A stretch of 64,000 nt of DNA from Lucinisca nassula (GCA_963580285.1 OY757026.1:67271396-67335395); one strand, 5' to 3'; shown: positions 10,961 through 20,990, counted from the stretch's first letter. The notes: generated by a model not told the origin, from the sequence alone. Numbers and translations are program-made.

Positions 10961-11081
10961 AGATCAAGCAACGCGATTGTGGTTGCTTTGTTTGTTTGAG
11001 AGTAAAGTGAAGATTTCTCACTTAATTTAAATGTTTATTTATTAATTATACATAATATACATATAATTAACTAAATCTATC

Positions 11082-11278
11082 ATATTTCTGCTGAAAATAT
11101 AGATTGTGGGTACTCGATAGAACCGCCTCATCTCATCGAGGCGGTTCTAACGAGTACCCACAATCTATATTTTAGTGCAGAAATAAGAAAAATAAGGTAT
11201 ACCGCCGAAAACCCCAGTTTCACTATATAAAAGTGTGGTTCAAGGGGGTCAAAATTATATAGGCGTGTTTTCGAGATG
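11082..11278 (-). mobile_element. HM element, type A, left third missing
   Basis: Starts at TTTCTGCTGAAAATATAG. The central palindrome has a widened tip (CCTCATCTCATCGAGG) and the stem pairs a variant CTCGATAG with CTAACGAG. Ends GGCGTGTTTTCGAGATG. Confidence 0.8.
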
Positions 11279-11504
11279 AGACTTTGTGGGTCTGATGTGA
11301 TCCTTATGTCGCCCATGAGGTTTGATTAGGGGGCCAAATTAAAATCCAGGTCTTGTACGTGGTATACAGTCCTTGTACACTACTCCTTCAGCTTAATTCC
11401 CCAATTTGCCATACAAGGTCTGGGAAAAGAAGAGGTAGGGACCCAAACTAGCACCCTGTCCCAGCAGACTCTGAACCCCACGCGACGACAGTTTGTTATG
11501 TAAG

Positions 11505-11894
11505 TAGGGCTGGCTAATCGTAGTGAAAAGATAATCGATTATCAGTCATGTCATTGCGATCGATAATCGATTAGTAATCGCTAGGGTTTTTGGCATAATT
11601 TTACCTGTCTGGCTTTCTATCTGAGCATGACTCTTACCATATGTTGCACTTTATCATATGTATATTTGAACAGACATGCCCGAGCAAACAGTGTAGACCC
11701 AGATGAGACGCCGCAGAATGCGGCGTCTCATCAGGGTCTGCACTGTTTGCCACTCATCCAGCTATTTTAGGCATAACTTTGGGTAGTAAATTGTACGTAA
11801 CAAGTAATCGATTATCATCAAATCAGAAATGATAATCATTTCTGTGAATTTATCGATCGATTAATCGATTATACGATTGATCGTGTCAGCCTTA
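11505..11894. mobile_element. hAT-like MITE with 8-bp target duplication
   Basis: TATGTAAG occurs at 11497-11504 and 11895-11902, exactly flanking a 390-bp element that begins TAGGGCTGGC and ends GTCAGCCTTA. Both ends carry AATCGATTAT-rich subterminal repeats. An 8-bp duplication and TAGGG/CAGGG-type ends fit the hAT superfamily. It has no transposase, so it is non-autonomous. A J hairpin lies within it. Confidence 0.85.
11685..11752. repeat. Family J hairpin, near-perfect
   Basis: The arms GCAAACAGTGTAGACCCAG and CTGCACTGTTTGCC, with GACGCCGCAGAATGCGGCGTC at the tip, give a stem of about 30 bp. Inserted in the hAT-like MITE. Also found at 15783-15858 and 58437-58507. Confidence 0.85.
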
Positions 11895-12059
11895 TATGTA
11901 AGTGATTCTTATTCTTCCCCCATTATGTATGTTGTTCCCCTTCAGTTACGTTTGGATCATTTGAGTCACCAACTGTTTGGAAAGAGCTGCCGACTAGGTT
12001 TACCGGTAGCTGTTTTGTTTACTGTCGTAGCTGTATGTTTAAGAAATAGATCAGCTCTA

Positions 12060-12195
12060 ACTGTGATTTGTTGAGTAATAAATCACAGTTTGGAGGTCAG
12101 TTGTAAAGTAGACAAATCACGAGCGCGTAGCGCGCGTGATTTGTCTACTTACAACTGACCGACAAACTGTGATTTATTACTCAATAAATCACAGA
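12060..12195. repeat. Long hairpin, CTGTGATTT arms, GCGCGTAGCGCGC tip
   Basis: CTGTGATTTGTTGAGTAATA through AAGTAGACAAATCACG pairs with the following half, giving roughly 60-bp arms. Flanking DNA to 12560 contains GTGACGTCATCAATTGG and other TGACGTC sites, as in the other fold-backs. A 65-codon frame over the left side is a shadow. Confidence 0.85.
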
Positions 12196-12589
12196 CTAGA
12201 GCTGATCTATTTCGATTCTAACACGCTGAAAATCGGCAATAATGTTGTTGTTTCCTCCAAAATCTCACAACTTTTCGCCATTGTTAGAAGAAATCCCGCT
12301 AAAATTAACGACTGAAACACATGCATTTACATCCTTTTCTAACGTTTTCGATGCGAGAAAATGACGTTACACCGTCTAACGCAAAGGAAATCGACTAGTG
12401 ACGTCATCAATTGGCAGTTCAAATGACGTCCTTTGTCACGCTCTTCCTAGCCGTGATTTGTTGTAGAATAAAACACAGTTGTTTTCCATTGCCTATATAG
12501 GCGCGCTGTGTTAGAATTCGACTTAGAACTTTCCCTAATGATACTGTACGGATCATTGTGGATCTGATTGTTTCAGTTCCCGATCGTTT

Positions 12590-12990
12590 TAAGAAATGAA
12601 ATTTATTTTTCTGCAGTTCATGGAAGTATGAACGCAGTGGGTCGCGTGCAAAGTAAATGAATCCCGAAGGGGTTCATGTAAACTTTGCTAGCGACCCACT
12701 GTCGTTCATACTTTCATGAAAAGCAGAAAAATTAAGTTTATTTTTTATATTTATATTATATGCCCCTCATCACTGGGCGAAAAAATGCTTGTAGGGCAAA
12801 CCTTTAAAGCTGAAAAACATTTACACGCTGTTTTTCTACAAAGAGCGGAAGAGCGTTGACGTCATCAACCCCCGTAGAGAACAATGGTTTAGAATGACGT
12901 CACTTAACGTCACCGAGAATCATGTGATTCGGTGCGTTCATGGCAGGATAAACGCAATTGTTTTCTATAGGTTTACATTAGACTTTACAC
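12590..12990. repeat. Fold-back family M
   Basis: A palindrome at about 12595-12735 has arms CTGCAGTTCATGGAAGTATG.../...CATACTTTCATGAAAAGCAG around TCCCGAAGGGG. Downstream are GAGCGTTGACGTCATCAACC and AATGACGTCACTTAACGTC. A second copy, in reverse order, lies at 62985-63560 and is split there by an HM element. Confidence 0.8.
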
Positions 12991-13118
12991 TGGAAATGTA
13001 AATATTACCTTTTGAATATTACTAAACCAGATACTTTGTTTCCTTAAACATAATATCCGGATCCCTAACAGGGAAATGAAGGCCACAGCGTACAATCAAA
13101 GTTTGAGTATGTCTCTTT

Positions 13119-13384
13119 GCCCCGCCCATCGGGACACGCAGAGTTGAAACTGACCACTTATGAGTGCTGGTAAACCGTTTAGAAGAACCAAAGTAGAAGT
13201 GAAGGTAATACTCATGTGAGTCAGACGTCCAATGCATATAAGCGTTTTTGTTTCATTGGACGACCGGGTTTGAGATGTCATTTCATCTCACTGTCGGATA
13301 AAAGTACACAAAATTAAAAGCAGCGTCTCCAAATGACCTAAATAGTTTTGGCGGGGACGTTAAATCTCGATTCAAACACACAAA
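13119..13384 (+). mobile_element. SINE A with internal 5' deletion
   Basis: The head CCCGCCCATCGGGAC jumps directly to ACGCAGAGTTGAAAC, skipping the GGGCTGCATGATGC block of other copies. The tail reads GGCGGGGACGTTAAATCTC. Confidence 0.85.
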
Positions 13385-13404
13385 CGGAAGTATGTTTCTA
13401 CTAT

Positions 13405-14461
13405 AAGGATCAACCATGGTTTTTCATGCATTAACATTCGCCGGGTCCCGAGGAAGCTGTTTGAACATGAGGCCGACAGGCCGAATGTTCGAATATCTTC
13501 CGAGGGATCCGGCAAATGTTAATGCATGAAATAACCATGGATGATCGTTGTTCTTGCATAGCTTACGATTCCGACAGCAAATTTTGACGAAAACGCCCCA
13601 AAACTCCATATAAACTCTATCTATACTCTTGAAATGCGACCGGCGAACCAACATGGCGGCCATTTCAGAATGTTGTTTACAATGACGTTGTCACGCAGTA
13701 ACCATCTGACGTCATCATAGAACCCTAAAACGCCACGTTCAGGGCGATAACGTTACGCCGCTCAACGTAACGTAAACAAAGCAAGCCCCGTCTTGTGATA
13801 TCAAAAGCTCAAAATCCATGTTCAAACGGCACGCGAATTTCATGATTTGAACATGTTTTTTGCTGTTTGAGCATGGCTTTCGGTCCATTTGACAATAACT
13901 TCAAACAGCCATGCGCATAGGTATTTATGCAAGAATATGAGGATCAACCATGGTTTTTCATGCATTAACATTCGCCGGGTCCCGAGGAAGCTGTTGGAAC
14001 ATGAGGCCGCCAGGCCGAATGTTCAAATATCTTCCGAGGGATCTGCATGAAATAACCATGGATGATCGTTGTTCTTGCATAACTTACGCTACCAACAGCA
14101 AATTTTGACGAAAACGCCCAAAAAACTCTATATAAACTCCATCTATACTCTTGAAATGCGACCGGCGAACCAACATGGCGACCATTTCAGAATGTTGTTT
14201 ACAATGACGTTGTTACGCAGTAACCATCTGACGTCATCATAGAACCCTAATACGCTACGTTCAGGGCGATAACGTTACGCCGCTCAACGTAACGTAAACA
14301 AAGCAAGACCCGTCTTGTGATATCAAAAGCTCAAAATCCATGTTCAAACGGCACGCGAATTTCATGATTTGAACATGGTTTTTGCTGTTTGAGCACGGCT
14401 TTCGGTCCATTTGACAATGGCTTCAAACAGCCATGCGCATAGGTATTTATGCAATAATATG
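13405..14461. repeat. Tandem duplication of a 535-bp palindrome-bearing unit
   Basis: Unit one (13405-13939) and unit two (13940-14461) are nearly identical from AGGATCAACCATGG to TATTTATGCAA. Each holds a hairpin with CCATGGTTTTTCATGCATTA arms, a CATCTGACGTCATCATAG site and CGTTACGCCGCTCAACG. The second lacks the CGGCAAATGTTAATG part of its right arm, which shortens it. Antisense frames are shadows. Confidence 0.9.
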
Positions 14462-14766
14462 TGTTCGAACACGGCTAACGCTCTGCCAGCACAAAAGCGG
14501 GCCAACGTCGGTCCGATGTACCACGTCGTATCGCTATCGGCCTGACGATGGCCCGACATTCCTTGCTGACTGGGCGACATTTACAAACCGGAATCCGGGT
14601 CGCTAGATTGCCGGTACACGTCTAGTGTGTCTGCAGTCTACAGAATCTCAATTGGCGCCCCGCCGCGCCCTAGAACCAACGACGCATAGACTGTCAGCTG
14701 GTTCTTTAATATAAAGTAACTCACGATCTGGTAGCAATACAATGGTCCAGAACACCCGTCCTTCTA
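14462..14766. repeat. GACGTT/GTCGGTCC-rich stretch
   Basis: GGGCCAACGTCGGTCCGATG, CCACGTCGTATCG and ATGGCCCGACATTCC recall short-period CGACGT-phrase repeats seen in invertebrate genomes. No array period can be measured here. No gene is seen. Confidence 0.35.
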
Positions 14767-15549
14767 CAGTGTAACCTCCATTAAACAGCCTTTCTGGGAA
14801 AACTCCAAAGCTGGCTGTTTAAGGGAGGTGTATGTTTAACAGAGGGAAATGTCTGAGATGATGTATGGCTTGTTATCAACAGACTAAAAATGGTGATATA
14901 TCATCACGTGAACAACTCCGTGAAATGAACACCCCCTTACACCCCACTTTGTATAGGGAAAACTGGGGTTTACGGGGGTAAACATTATTTTTCTTATCTT
15001 TACTCCAAGACATAGGTTGTGGGTACTCGTTAGAACCGCCTCATTGAGGCGGTTCTAACGAGCACCAACAATCTATGTTGAAAGCAGAAATAATTAAGAT
15101 GTTATAATTTTTACCTAATGTTTATCATTTTCTGACACCATGTTGGACGCCATTATTTCTTACGGACATGTTTTCCTAATGTGAAGACAGCTCAACATGG
15201 ATGTACTGTAAGAAACATTAATTATGGAGAGGTATGTTTCTTTTCATTTCCTTATATTGTATTTATGAGACATATATCACAATGGAAGTTTTGAAAAAAA
15301 TAAATTTTGATATAAATAAATAGACCAGAAGAGAAATTCCTATTTTTACTTCCGATTTTTTGCTATTGATTTAAATCTGGCTGTTTAATTGAGGGAATTT
15401 GAATTTGGTAAAGTGGCTGCTGGCTGGAGGAGAGGGGTGGCTGCTGAGCAGAGGTTTACTATATAGTAAAATGCTATGGAAGAAATTATTGTGGTTGCTG
15501 AAGAGAGGTGGCTGTTAAACAGAGGTGACCATTAGTGGAGGTTTTGCTG
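14767..15549 (+). mobile_element. Element G, pogo-like ends, non-autonomous
   Basis: Bounded by TA dinucleotides, with ends CAGTGTAACCTCCATTAAAC and CATTAGTGGAGGTTTTGCTG. GCTGTTTAAGGGAGGTG and GTGGCTGCTG phrases repeat inside. The TA target and CAGTxxAACCTCC ends fit pogo/Tigger-type Tc1-mariner elements. No transposase frame is present. It contains an HM element. Confidence 0.75.
14902..15181 (+). mobile_element. HM element with B left arm and C right arm
   Basis: Starts CATCACGTGAACAACTCCG. The core hairpin with CCTCATTGAGG is at about 15020-15062. The right arm is TGACACCATGTTGGACGCC and it ends ATGTTTTCCTAATG. Comparison with the uninterrupted G copies near 21580 and 47955 shows at most one or two duplicated bases at the insertion. 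Confidence 0.85.
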
Positions 15550-15736
15550 TACAAAGAACCATCTCGCATACCGAAGATAACAACTCTGGAAGACTGTTAC
15601 AAGCTCACATTTGCCCCGGACTATCATCCGATGGAATGCCCTGCCCCGTCACATACCTGTTCTTCCAGCCCTGGCACAGTTCAGTACAGCTGCTTGGCAG
15701 GTAGTGAAATCAACACCCTACACGCCAGTATCTGTT

Positions 15737-15962
15737 TGTATCTTTTAACCCATTTTGTACCGGAAACCCCAAAACGGGTACCCTGGCAAACAGTGCAGGC
15801 CCAGATCAGACGCCGCAGAACGCGGCGACTGATCAGGGCCTACACAGTGTTTGCCAAAAGTTCAGCCATTTTCCAAACAATTTTTGAAGAAAACAAAACC
15901 TGACACCCCTAAATGTCGAAATGGGCTCCTGCCATATATAAGGAGGAAGATTCCATTTGGTA
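15737..15962. mobile_element. Family J element, full-length form
   Basis: From TTAACCCATTTTGTACC, through the GCAAACAGTGCAGGCCC hairpin (15783-15858) and GTTCAGCCATTTTCCAAA, to GATTCCATTTGGTAC. It aligns throughout with 58397-58613. Ends resembling TTAACCC/GGGTTAA in the other copy suggest a small inverted-end element. The 122-codon plus frame over 15535-15903 is probably not a gene. Confidence 0.7.
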
Positions 15963-16027
15963 CAACGTCTCCAACATGGCAAAATTAGTGTTGACGGGTA
16001 CGTTAAACCTCAAAACAAACAAAAACC
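15959..16027 (+). repeat. SINE A, 3' fragment beside cadherin exon
   Basis: ACAACGTCTCCAACATGGC and TGACGGGTACGTTAAACCTC with a CAAAC tail. It ends four bases from the exon's 5' splice site (16031-16036), so it lies in the intron downstream of the exon. Confidence 0.8.
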
Positions 16028-16036
16028 TATACTTAC

Positions 16037-16161
16037 CACCAGGTGTGTCTTTCGGTACTACTACAGCCAGAGACGAATGAACAATAGCCGGAGTGTTGTC
16101 ATTTGCATCGGCTATATTGACTGTCAAGGTCAAATCCCCGGTGCCATCGGTATTTGTCAAC
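16037..16161 (-). CDS. Cadherin exon (3' of the pair): EC linker and start of next EC repeat
   Basis: Read on the minus strand, a pyrimidine-rich tract and CAG end at 16162 and GTAAGT starts at 16036, giving a 125-base exon. It starts with one base completing a split codon and ends with one base of the next. It encodes LTNTDGTGDLTLTVN, then IADANDNTP, then AIVHSSLAVVVPKDTPG. DANDNTP is the calcium-binding linker between extracellular cadherin repeats. The strand before it is the last beta strand of a repeat, and VVVPKDTP starts the next one. The leading phase fits the end of the 32067-32319 exon, making R-L-T-N continuous. The protein would be a cell-surface adhesion or Fat/Dachsous/protocadherin-type receptor. 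Which one cannot be said from one repeat. An E element begins 34 bases upstream of the acceptor. Confidence 0.88.
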
Positions 16162-16195
16162 CTGAGGAATATAAAAAAAAGAAAAACATGATCAT

Positions 16196-16685
16196 ACGGA
16201 ACCCAGGAAGGGACACTAAATTTTATTTTAATATGTTGTGCGCACAAGATATCTGTGCGGACAAGATACCATCTTTTTCGGACAACATATTATCTTGTGC
16301 GGACAACATATTATCTTGTGCGCACAAGGACAAGACAAAATCTTGTTCGCACAACATATTATCTTGTGCGAACAAGATATTATCTTGTCCACACAAGATA
16401 ATATCTTGTCCGCACAACATAGATCTTTAGATAATATCTTGTTCGCACAAGATAATATGCTGTGTGAACAAAATACCTTGTTCGCACAAGATAATATCGT
16501 GTTCGCACAACTTCCCAAGATTTATGTTGAATGTGCAAACAAGTTAATTTGTTGTGTGAACAAGATAATATCTTGTGCACACAAGAAATTAAGTTGTGCG
16601 CACAACATATTGTCCTGTGCACACAACTTAATATCTTGTTCGCACAACATAGTACAAAAAATTCTTGTCCCTTCCCGGGTTCCGT
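16196..16685. mobile_element. E element: inverted ends around a 21-bp palindrome array
   Basis: The left end ACGGAACCCAGGAAGGGAC and right end GTCCCTTCCCGGGTTCCGT are inverted repeats. ATGATCAT/ATGATCGT on the two sides looks like an 8-bp target duplication with one mismatch. The interior is made of units like ACAAGATATTATCTTGT (a 17-bp palindrome) joined by CGCG-type tetranucleotides. Because the period is a multiple of three and lacks stops, several overlapping long frames appear on both strands. None is a gene. Confidence 0.9.
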
Positions 16686-16721
16686 ATGATCGTAATAGTT
16701 AAAACAAAATAATTATGGCAA

Positions 16722-17443
16722 AAACCCTTCTAAACTCCGTTCAGAAAATCTGAATCATCGATTTTTTCGTTTCTTCCTTTTAATACTCATTTTAGCCCAT
16801 GCATCCTTACGGGAAAGTTGTAAACCTCACCCTCTGCCGATTTCTCCAACAAGTCGTATGCCTCTGCGACAGCCAGGAAAGGCTGTGATTATTTGGAGAA
16901 AATTGCAAAATCTAAATTTTCGTTCACAGACTAAGGCATTCTGACAGGTTCGACACACCCTTTTAAACCATATATAGAAGTGGTTACTGCTCTTGTAAAT
17001 CACAAGGGCGTCTATATTTTATTTGCACGAACACTTCATGGAAAATCCTTAGCTGTGACACCACATCTGATATCGGTATAATTCATTTTGGCCACTGTTG
17101 ACAGCACATCGCGCTAGTGGCTCCCCGTTCCTTGTGAACTCGAATGTAAGGTATGTCGTAATTGCATATCTATTTATAAAGTGCATCACATGGATTTGAA
17201 TATGTATTATTTTACCTGACAATCATCATCAAATGGACTTAGTCTGTGGTCTCATTTCTTTGTTTTGCAATTTTCTCCAAATAATCACAGCCTTTCCTGA
17301 CTGTCACAGAGGCATACGACTTGCTGGAGAAATCGGCGGAGAGTCAGGTCTAAAACTTTCTCATAGTGATGTATGGGATAAAATGAGTATTAAAAGGAAG
17401 ACACGAAAAAATCGATGATTCAGATTTTCTGAACGGAGTTTAA
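16722..17443. repeat. Fold-back element, about 190-bp arms
   Basis: The left arm (about 16722-16920, starting AAACTCCGTTCAGAAAATC) is the imperfect complement of the right arm (about 17255-17443, ending TTTTCTGAACGGAGTTTA). Both include CAGCCTTTCCTG/CAGGAAAGGCTG and the AATCATCGATTTTTTCG part. The ~330-base loop shows no gene. The 61-codon frame at 17233 is arm sequence. Confidence 0.88.
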
Positions 17444-17480
17444 GTAGAAATGTTTTCAGGGGAAAACCATTTCCCAATAA

Positions 17481-17729
17481 ATTCACGAAAACACGCCCAT
17501 TCAGTTTTGACCCCCTAGAACCCAACTATTATGTAGTAAAACTGGGGTTTACAGGGGTAAACCTTATTTTTCTTATTGCTGCTCTAAAATATAGATTGTG
17601 GGTACTCGTTTGAACCGCCTCTATACTTCGGGCGGAAATAAGAAAAATATCACAATTTTTTATCATAAAATTTTAGTTTTTTCGGCGGTAAAGTTTACAA
17701 TGTATTTGTATAGGTGTATTTTCGTAATG
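17481..17729 (+). mobile_element. HM element, type A, half of core stem lost
   Basis: Left end TTCACGAAAACACGCCC. The core keeps GTACTCGTTTGAACCGCCTC but not its complement, jumping to TATACTTCGGGCGG. Right end GTATTTTCGTAATG. Confidence 0.82.
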
Positions 17730-17755
17730 GACTTATTTTTGCTCTATACAGAAAT

Positions 17756-18030
17756 CATCATACAAACACGCCTGCATAATTCTGACCCCCTTAAACCAAC
17801 TTTTATATTGTAAAACTGGGGTTTACAGGGGTATTCATTATTTTTCTTACTTCTGATCAAAAACATAGAGTGTCGGTATTCGTTACATGTAGAACCGCCT
17901 ATGCGAGGCGGTTCTAACGAGTACTATCAAACTATATTTCGAGCAGAAATCTGAAAAATATCAGAATTTTTTATCTGAAAAATGTTCAATTTTTTGGTGG
18001 TGAAATTTTACTAGGCGTGTTTTCGTAATG
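17756..18030 (+). mobile_element. HM element, type A (complete, diverged)
   Basis: CATCATACAAACACGCC to GGCGTGTTTTCGTAATG. The core stem is split by an extra ACATGT (TTCGTTACATGTAGAACC) and has CCTATGCGAGG at the tip. It follows the previous HM copy by only 26 bases in the same orientation. Confidence 0.85.
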
Positions 18031-18060
18031 GCTGGTCCTCATAGTAGCCTACAATAGTCA

Positions 18061-18503
18061 CATTTCGAAAACACGCCTATACAAATACATTGCCAATTTT
18101 TTGGCCAAAAATTAGAAATTTTAAGATGAAAAATTGTGATGTTTTTCTTATTTCTGCTTAAAACATAGATTGCGGGTACTCGATAGAACCGCCTCGTTGA
18201 GGCGGTTCTATCGAGTACCCACAATCCATGTTTTTGAGCAGAAAGAAGAAAAATAATGTATACCCCCTCAAACCCCAGTTTTACTATATAAAAGTGGGGT
18301 ATGAGGGTCAAAATTATATGCCCCACTCCACCCAGGTGTAAATGGGTAGCAGTGGTGTAAAAGCCACTGCCTCTCTCTCGCGCACGCGTGAAAACACCCG
18401 GAATGAGTGTTCGAGAGCGATTCAATAAGCTTGAAGCTTTCATCGCAATCGAACTAAAATAAATTAGTATAAACTAAAATTATATAGGCGTGTTCTCCTG
18501 ATG
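18061..18503 (-). mobile_element. HM element, type A, interrupted by a SINE piece
   Basis: CATTTCGAAAACACGCC to GGCGTGTTCTCCTGATG. The core stem is perfect, with a paired substitution CTCGATAG/CTATCGAG compared with the usual CTCGTTAG/CTAACGAG. SINE fragment 18320-18475 sits near the right end. Confidence 0.87.
18320..18475 (+). mobile_element. Meta-SINE-like, 5'-truncated
   Basis: CTCCACCCAGGTGTAAATGG through CACGCGTGAAAACACC and AAGCTTGAAGCTTTC to an AATTAGTATAAAC tail. AAAATTATAT on both sides (18310-18319, 18476-18485) is the target duplication. It matches the 3' two-thirds of the fuller copy at 20586-20872. Confidence 0.85.
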
Positions 18504-18619
18504 GTCCTTCAGACCATAAGTCATACAAAGGATTTTCTCATCTAAGTGATTATTATTATAATTATTATTAGCCGATCGCTGATCGACAGACGTCGGCGAA
18601 ACCCGGAGTACTCGGAAAA

Positions 18620-18860
18620 GATCACGAAAACACGTCTATATAATTTTGACCCCCTGGAAACCCACTTTAATATAGTAAAACTGGTGTTTACAGGAGTAAA
18701 CCTTATTTTTCTTATTTCTGTTCTAAAATATAGAGTATGGATACTCGTTAGAACCGGGCGGTTCTAACGAGTTCCCACAATCCATGTTTGGAGAAGAAAT
18801 TTGAAACATATCAGAATTTTTATCTTTGGTGATAAATTTTCCTTTATATTTGAATAATCC
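18620..18860 (+). mobile_element. HM element, type A, right end lost
   Basis: GATCACGAAAACACGTC start. The core tip is shortened to GAACCGGGCGGTTC and the right arm fades after TTTATCTTTGGTGATAAA. Confidence 0.78.
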
Positions 18861-18974
18861 GCTGCAGAACTTGGCGTCTCAATCTAAGTGATTATAGGGG
18901 TGATTATGAGCAGAGAAATTAAATAAGAGCGTGGCCAATAAAAGGACATTATGTAATAGTAAACTTTTATTGTG

Positions 18975-19240
18975 TTCATTCTATGAGCAAATCCATGAAA
19001 TGGATACCCCCTAAACCCCAATTCATATTGAGAAAACTAGGGTTTAAGGGGGTATGCCATATTTTTCTTATTTCTGCTCCAAGACATAGGTTGTGGGTAC
19101 TCGTTAGAACCGCCTCATTGAGACGGTTCTAACGAGTACCCACAACCTTTGTTTGCAGTATAGATAGGAAAAATATCGCGGATTTTTACCAGAAAAGTAG
19201 CCATTTTGGAGGTGTGAAAAATGCACGGGTGCTACAAATT
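18975..19240 (+). mobile_element. HM element, type B, both termini worn
   Basis: GAGCAAATCCATGAAATGG left arm, CCCCAATTCATATTG...CTAGGG hairpin, core with CCTCATTGAGACGG, and right arm GAAAAGTAGCCATTTTGG ending at AAAATGCACGGGTG. Confidence 0.78.
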
Positions 19241-19479
19241 TGTTATAATAACTTCCTATTTACTTTGAAGCAAAGTAAATAAATAATAATAAAAAAACCC
19301 ACTGGTATTTGTTGTTGTATTAACTCAGAAGTGAAACTAAGTAAACATTATTATGTTAAAAGAATATAATTAACCTTTATTTATTTGTTTATCTTTCATT
19401 TATTTATTTATTTTAATTCCTATATTGGGTTAATACAGGTTGACCCTAGCTCACTACTCCTTTTTATCACATGACGTCG
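19241..19479. other. AT-rich spacer, nothing recognised
   Basis: TTTATTTATTTATTT-like runs near 19380-19420 and no hairpin, SINE part or exon. Confidence 0.4.
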
Positions 19480-19797
19480 CGTCTGAGAGTGTAATATCGC
19501 CATGTAATATTTTCGACAATCCACTAGTGGATTAAATAGCAAATTAGCTTGATACATCACGTAACGTTACATGTACGACGTCCTTAACGACGTCCCGTTT
19601 ACTAATGGCGGAATGGTTACATTTTTTTGCAAACAGTCGTGTATAAAATACGTTTTAAATGTCATATGATAAATATTATCTTGCATTCGTTCGCATGTAT
19701 TATTTAATTTATTAAACTCGTTGAGGAAAAGGGATAAAATGATACCCCTTTTCCTCAACTCGTTAAAAATTCGATAATACATGAGCACTCATGTAAG
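19480..19797 (-). repeat. Fold-back family D, reversed copy
   Basis: GACGTCGCGTCTGAGAGTG, ATCCACTAGTGGATT and ACGTTACATGTACGACGTCC precede the palindrome TTATTAAACTCGTTGAGG.../...CCTCAACTCGTTAAAAATTC, the order opposite to 45693-46050. A 73-codon frame is a shadow. Confidence 0.8.
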
Positions 19798-20226
19798 TTT
19801 TTGTTTGATTTGGAGTTTAAAGTCCCCGTCAACACTGTAAATGTCATTTTGGAGACGTCCTCTATTTATGCTATTTGTTAACGATATTGTCAATAATATG
19901 AATTCAAACCTAAGAGACATATACACTGTCATCACATGAGGGGCTTGAAGAAATATATGGGCTGCATGATGCTTCCACGCAGAGCTGAATCCGGCCCGCA
20001 CACTAGTACTGGTCAACCGCTTAGAGGGTCTAAGCCTGTCCAGGAACCGCGGTGCAGACGGACCGTCCATGCTAATAAACCTTATTGGTTTCATTGGGCG
20101 ACAGGGCTTGAGATGTAATTTCATCTCAATGTCGGGTAAAAGTCACACAAAATTGGAAGCAACGTCTCCAAAATGACCTTTACAGTGTTGACGGGGACGT
20201 TAAACCTCAAATCAAACAAACAAACT
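19798..20226. mobile_element. Two SINE A pieces: 3' fragment (-) then near-complete copy (+)
   Basis: TTTGATTTGGAGTTTAAAG...TTTTGGAGACGTCC at 19798-19868 is the reversed 3' end. From 19938 GAGGGGCTTGAAGAAATATA through GACGGGGACGTTAAACCTC(AAAC)n at 20226 is a copy lacking only the first bases. About 70 bases lie between them. Confidence 0.82.
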
Positions 20227-20399
20227 GTCATCACATGACGTCGTTGATAAGCAGTGGATAACGTCGTGTAATAAAAATCGTATGACCACACGTGTAATAA
20301 CACTTTGGTGGGATTAAGTAACGCCATGACGACGTCCATGTCGATCATGCATTTTGGGTGGAAAATTTGTCAAATTTAAAGGCGAGGAAATCCAATTAA

Positions 20400-20515
20400 T
20401 AGTGGTCATATGATAAACAGAATCTTACACTCGTGGTCATTACATTATGAAATTTATGAAACTCGCCTAAATTTCATATGAAATGACCACTCGTGTAAGA
20501 TCCTCTATTTAATGA
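20400..20515. repeat. Family L hairpin
   Basis: AGAATCTTACACTCGTGGTC and GACCACTCGTGTAAGATC are inverted around AATTTATGAAACTCGCC. The same arrangement closes the window at 63890-64000. Confidence 0.8.
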
Positions 20516-20585
20516 ACTTAAGCTTTTTCTTATCTTTTTCGCGGATGATCAAGTGGTTTTCGCGAAATCACATTACTCACTACAA

Positions 20586-20872
20586 TCCTTATTAGTTTTT
20601 ACTAATTTATGTAAGTTCGATTGCGATGGAAGCTTCAAGCTTATTTAATCGCACTCGAACGCTCATTGCAGATGTTTTCACGCGCGCGAGAGAGAGAGGC
20701 AGTGAATATTACACCGCTGCTACCCATTTACACCTGGGTGGAGTGAGGCAGTGTCATTATGTGTCTTGCCCAAGGACACACCTCGATACTGGGTGCCGGA
20801 ATCCGGATTCGAACGCACAACCTCTCGATTATGAGTCGAACGCGTTAACCACTGCGCTATCGAGGCTGACAA
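20586..20872 (-). mobile_element. Meta-SINE-like, tRNA-headed, complete
   Basis: On the minus strand it begins GCCTCGATAGCGCAGTGG (box A), an ATAATCGAG anticodon-like loop and GCGTTCGAATCC (box B). Then follow TGTGTCCTTGGGCAAGACAC and CACCCAGGTGTAAATGGGTA, which resemble the shared central domain described for MetaSINEs of animals. It ends near AATAAGCTTGAAGCTTCC. The family name is by memory of that domain and should be checked. Confidence 0.75.
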
Positions 20873-20990
20873 TCTGGGTTTTAAGGGGGTATTCATTATT
20901 TCTCTTATTTCTGCTCCAAGACATAGGTTGTGTGTACTAAATGAGGCGGTTCTATCGAGCACCCACAATCTATGTTTTGAGCATATCGAG
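20873..20990 (+). repeat. HM element, type B, internal fragment
   Basis: CTGGGTTTTAAGGGGGTATT, CAAGACATAGGTTGTGTGTA and the right half-stem GGCGGTTCTATCGAGCACCC. The left half-stem and both termini are missing. Confidence 0.7.

Noticed and set aside
15550..15720. A plus-strand exon (with DCYKLTFAPDYHPM...) between an AG and a GTAGTG
   Set aside because: Splice sites are weak, no known domain is present, and the downstream part is a J element shared with 58 kb.
16195..16685. Possible CRISPR array because of regularly spaced palindromes
   Set aside because: Units are contiguous palindromes with 4-base linkers rather than repeats separated by unique spacers, and the context is an animal intron.
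17233..17418. A 61-codon frame next to the fold-back
   Set aside because: It is one arm of the inverted repeat, and its complement at 16.8 kb has no equivalent frame.
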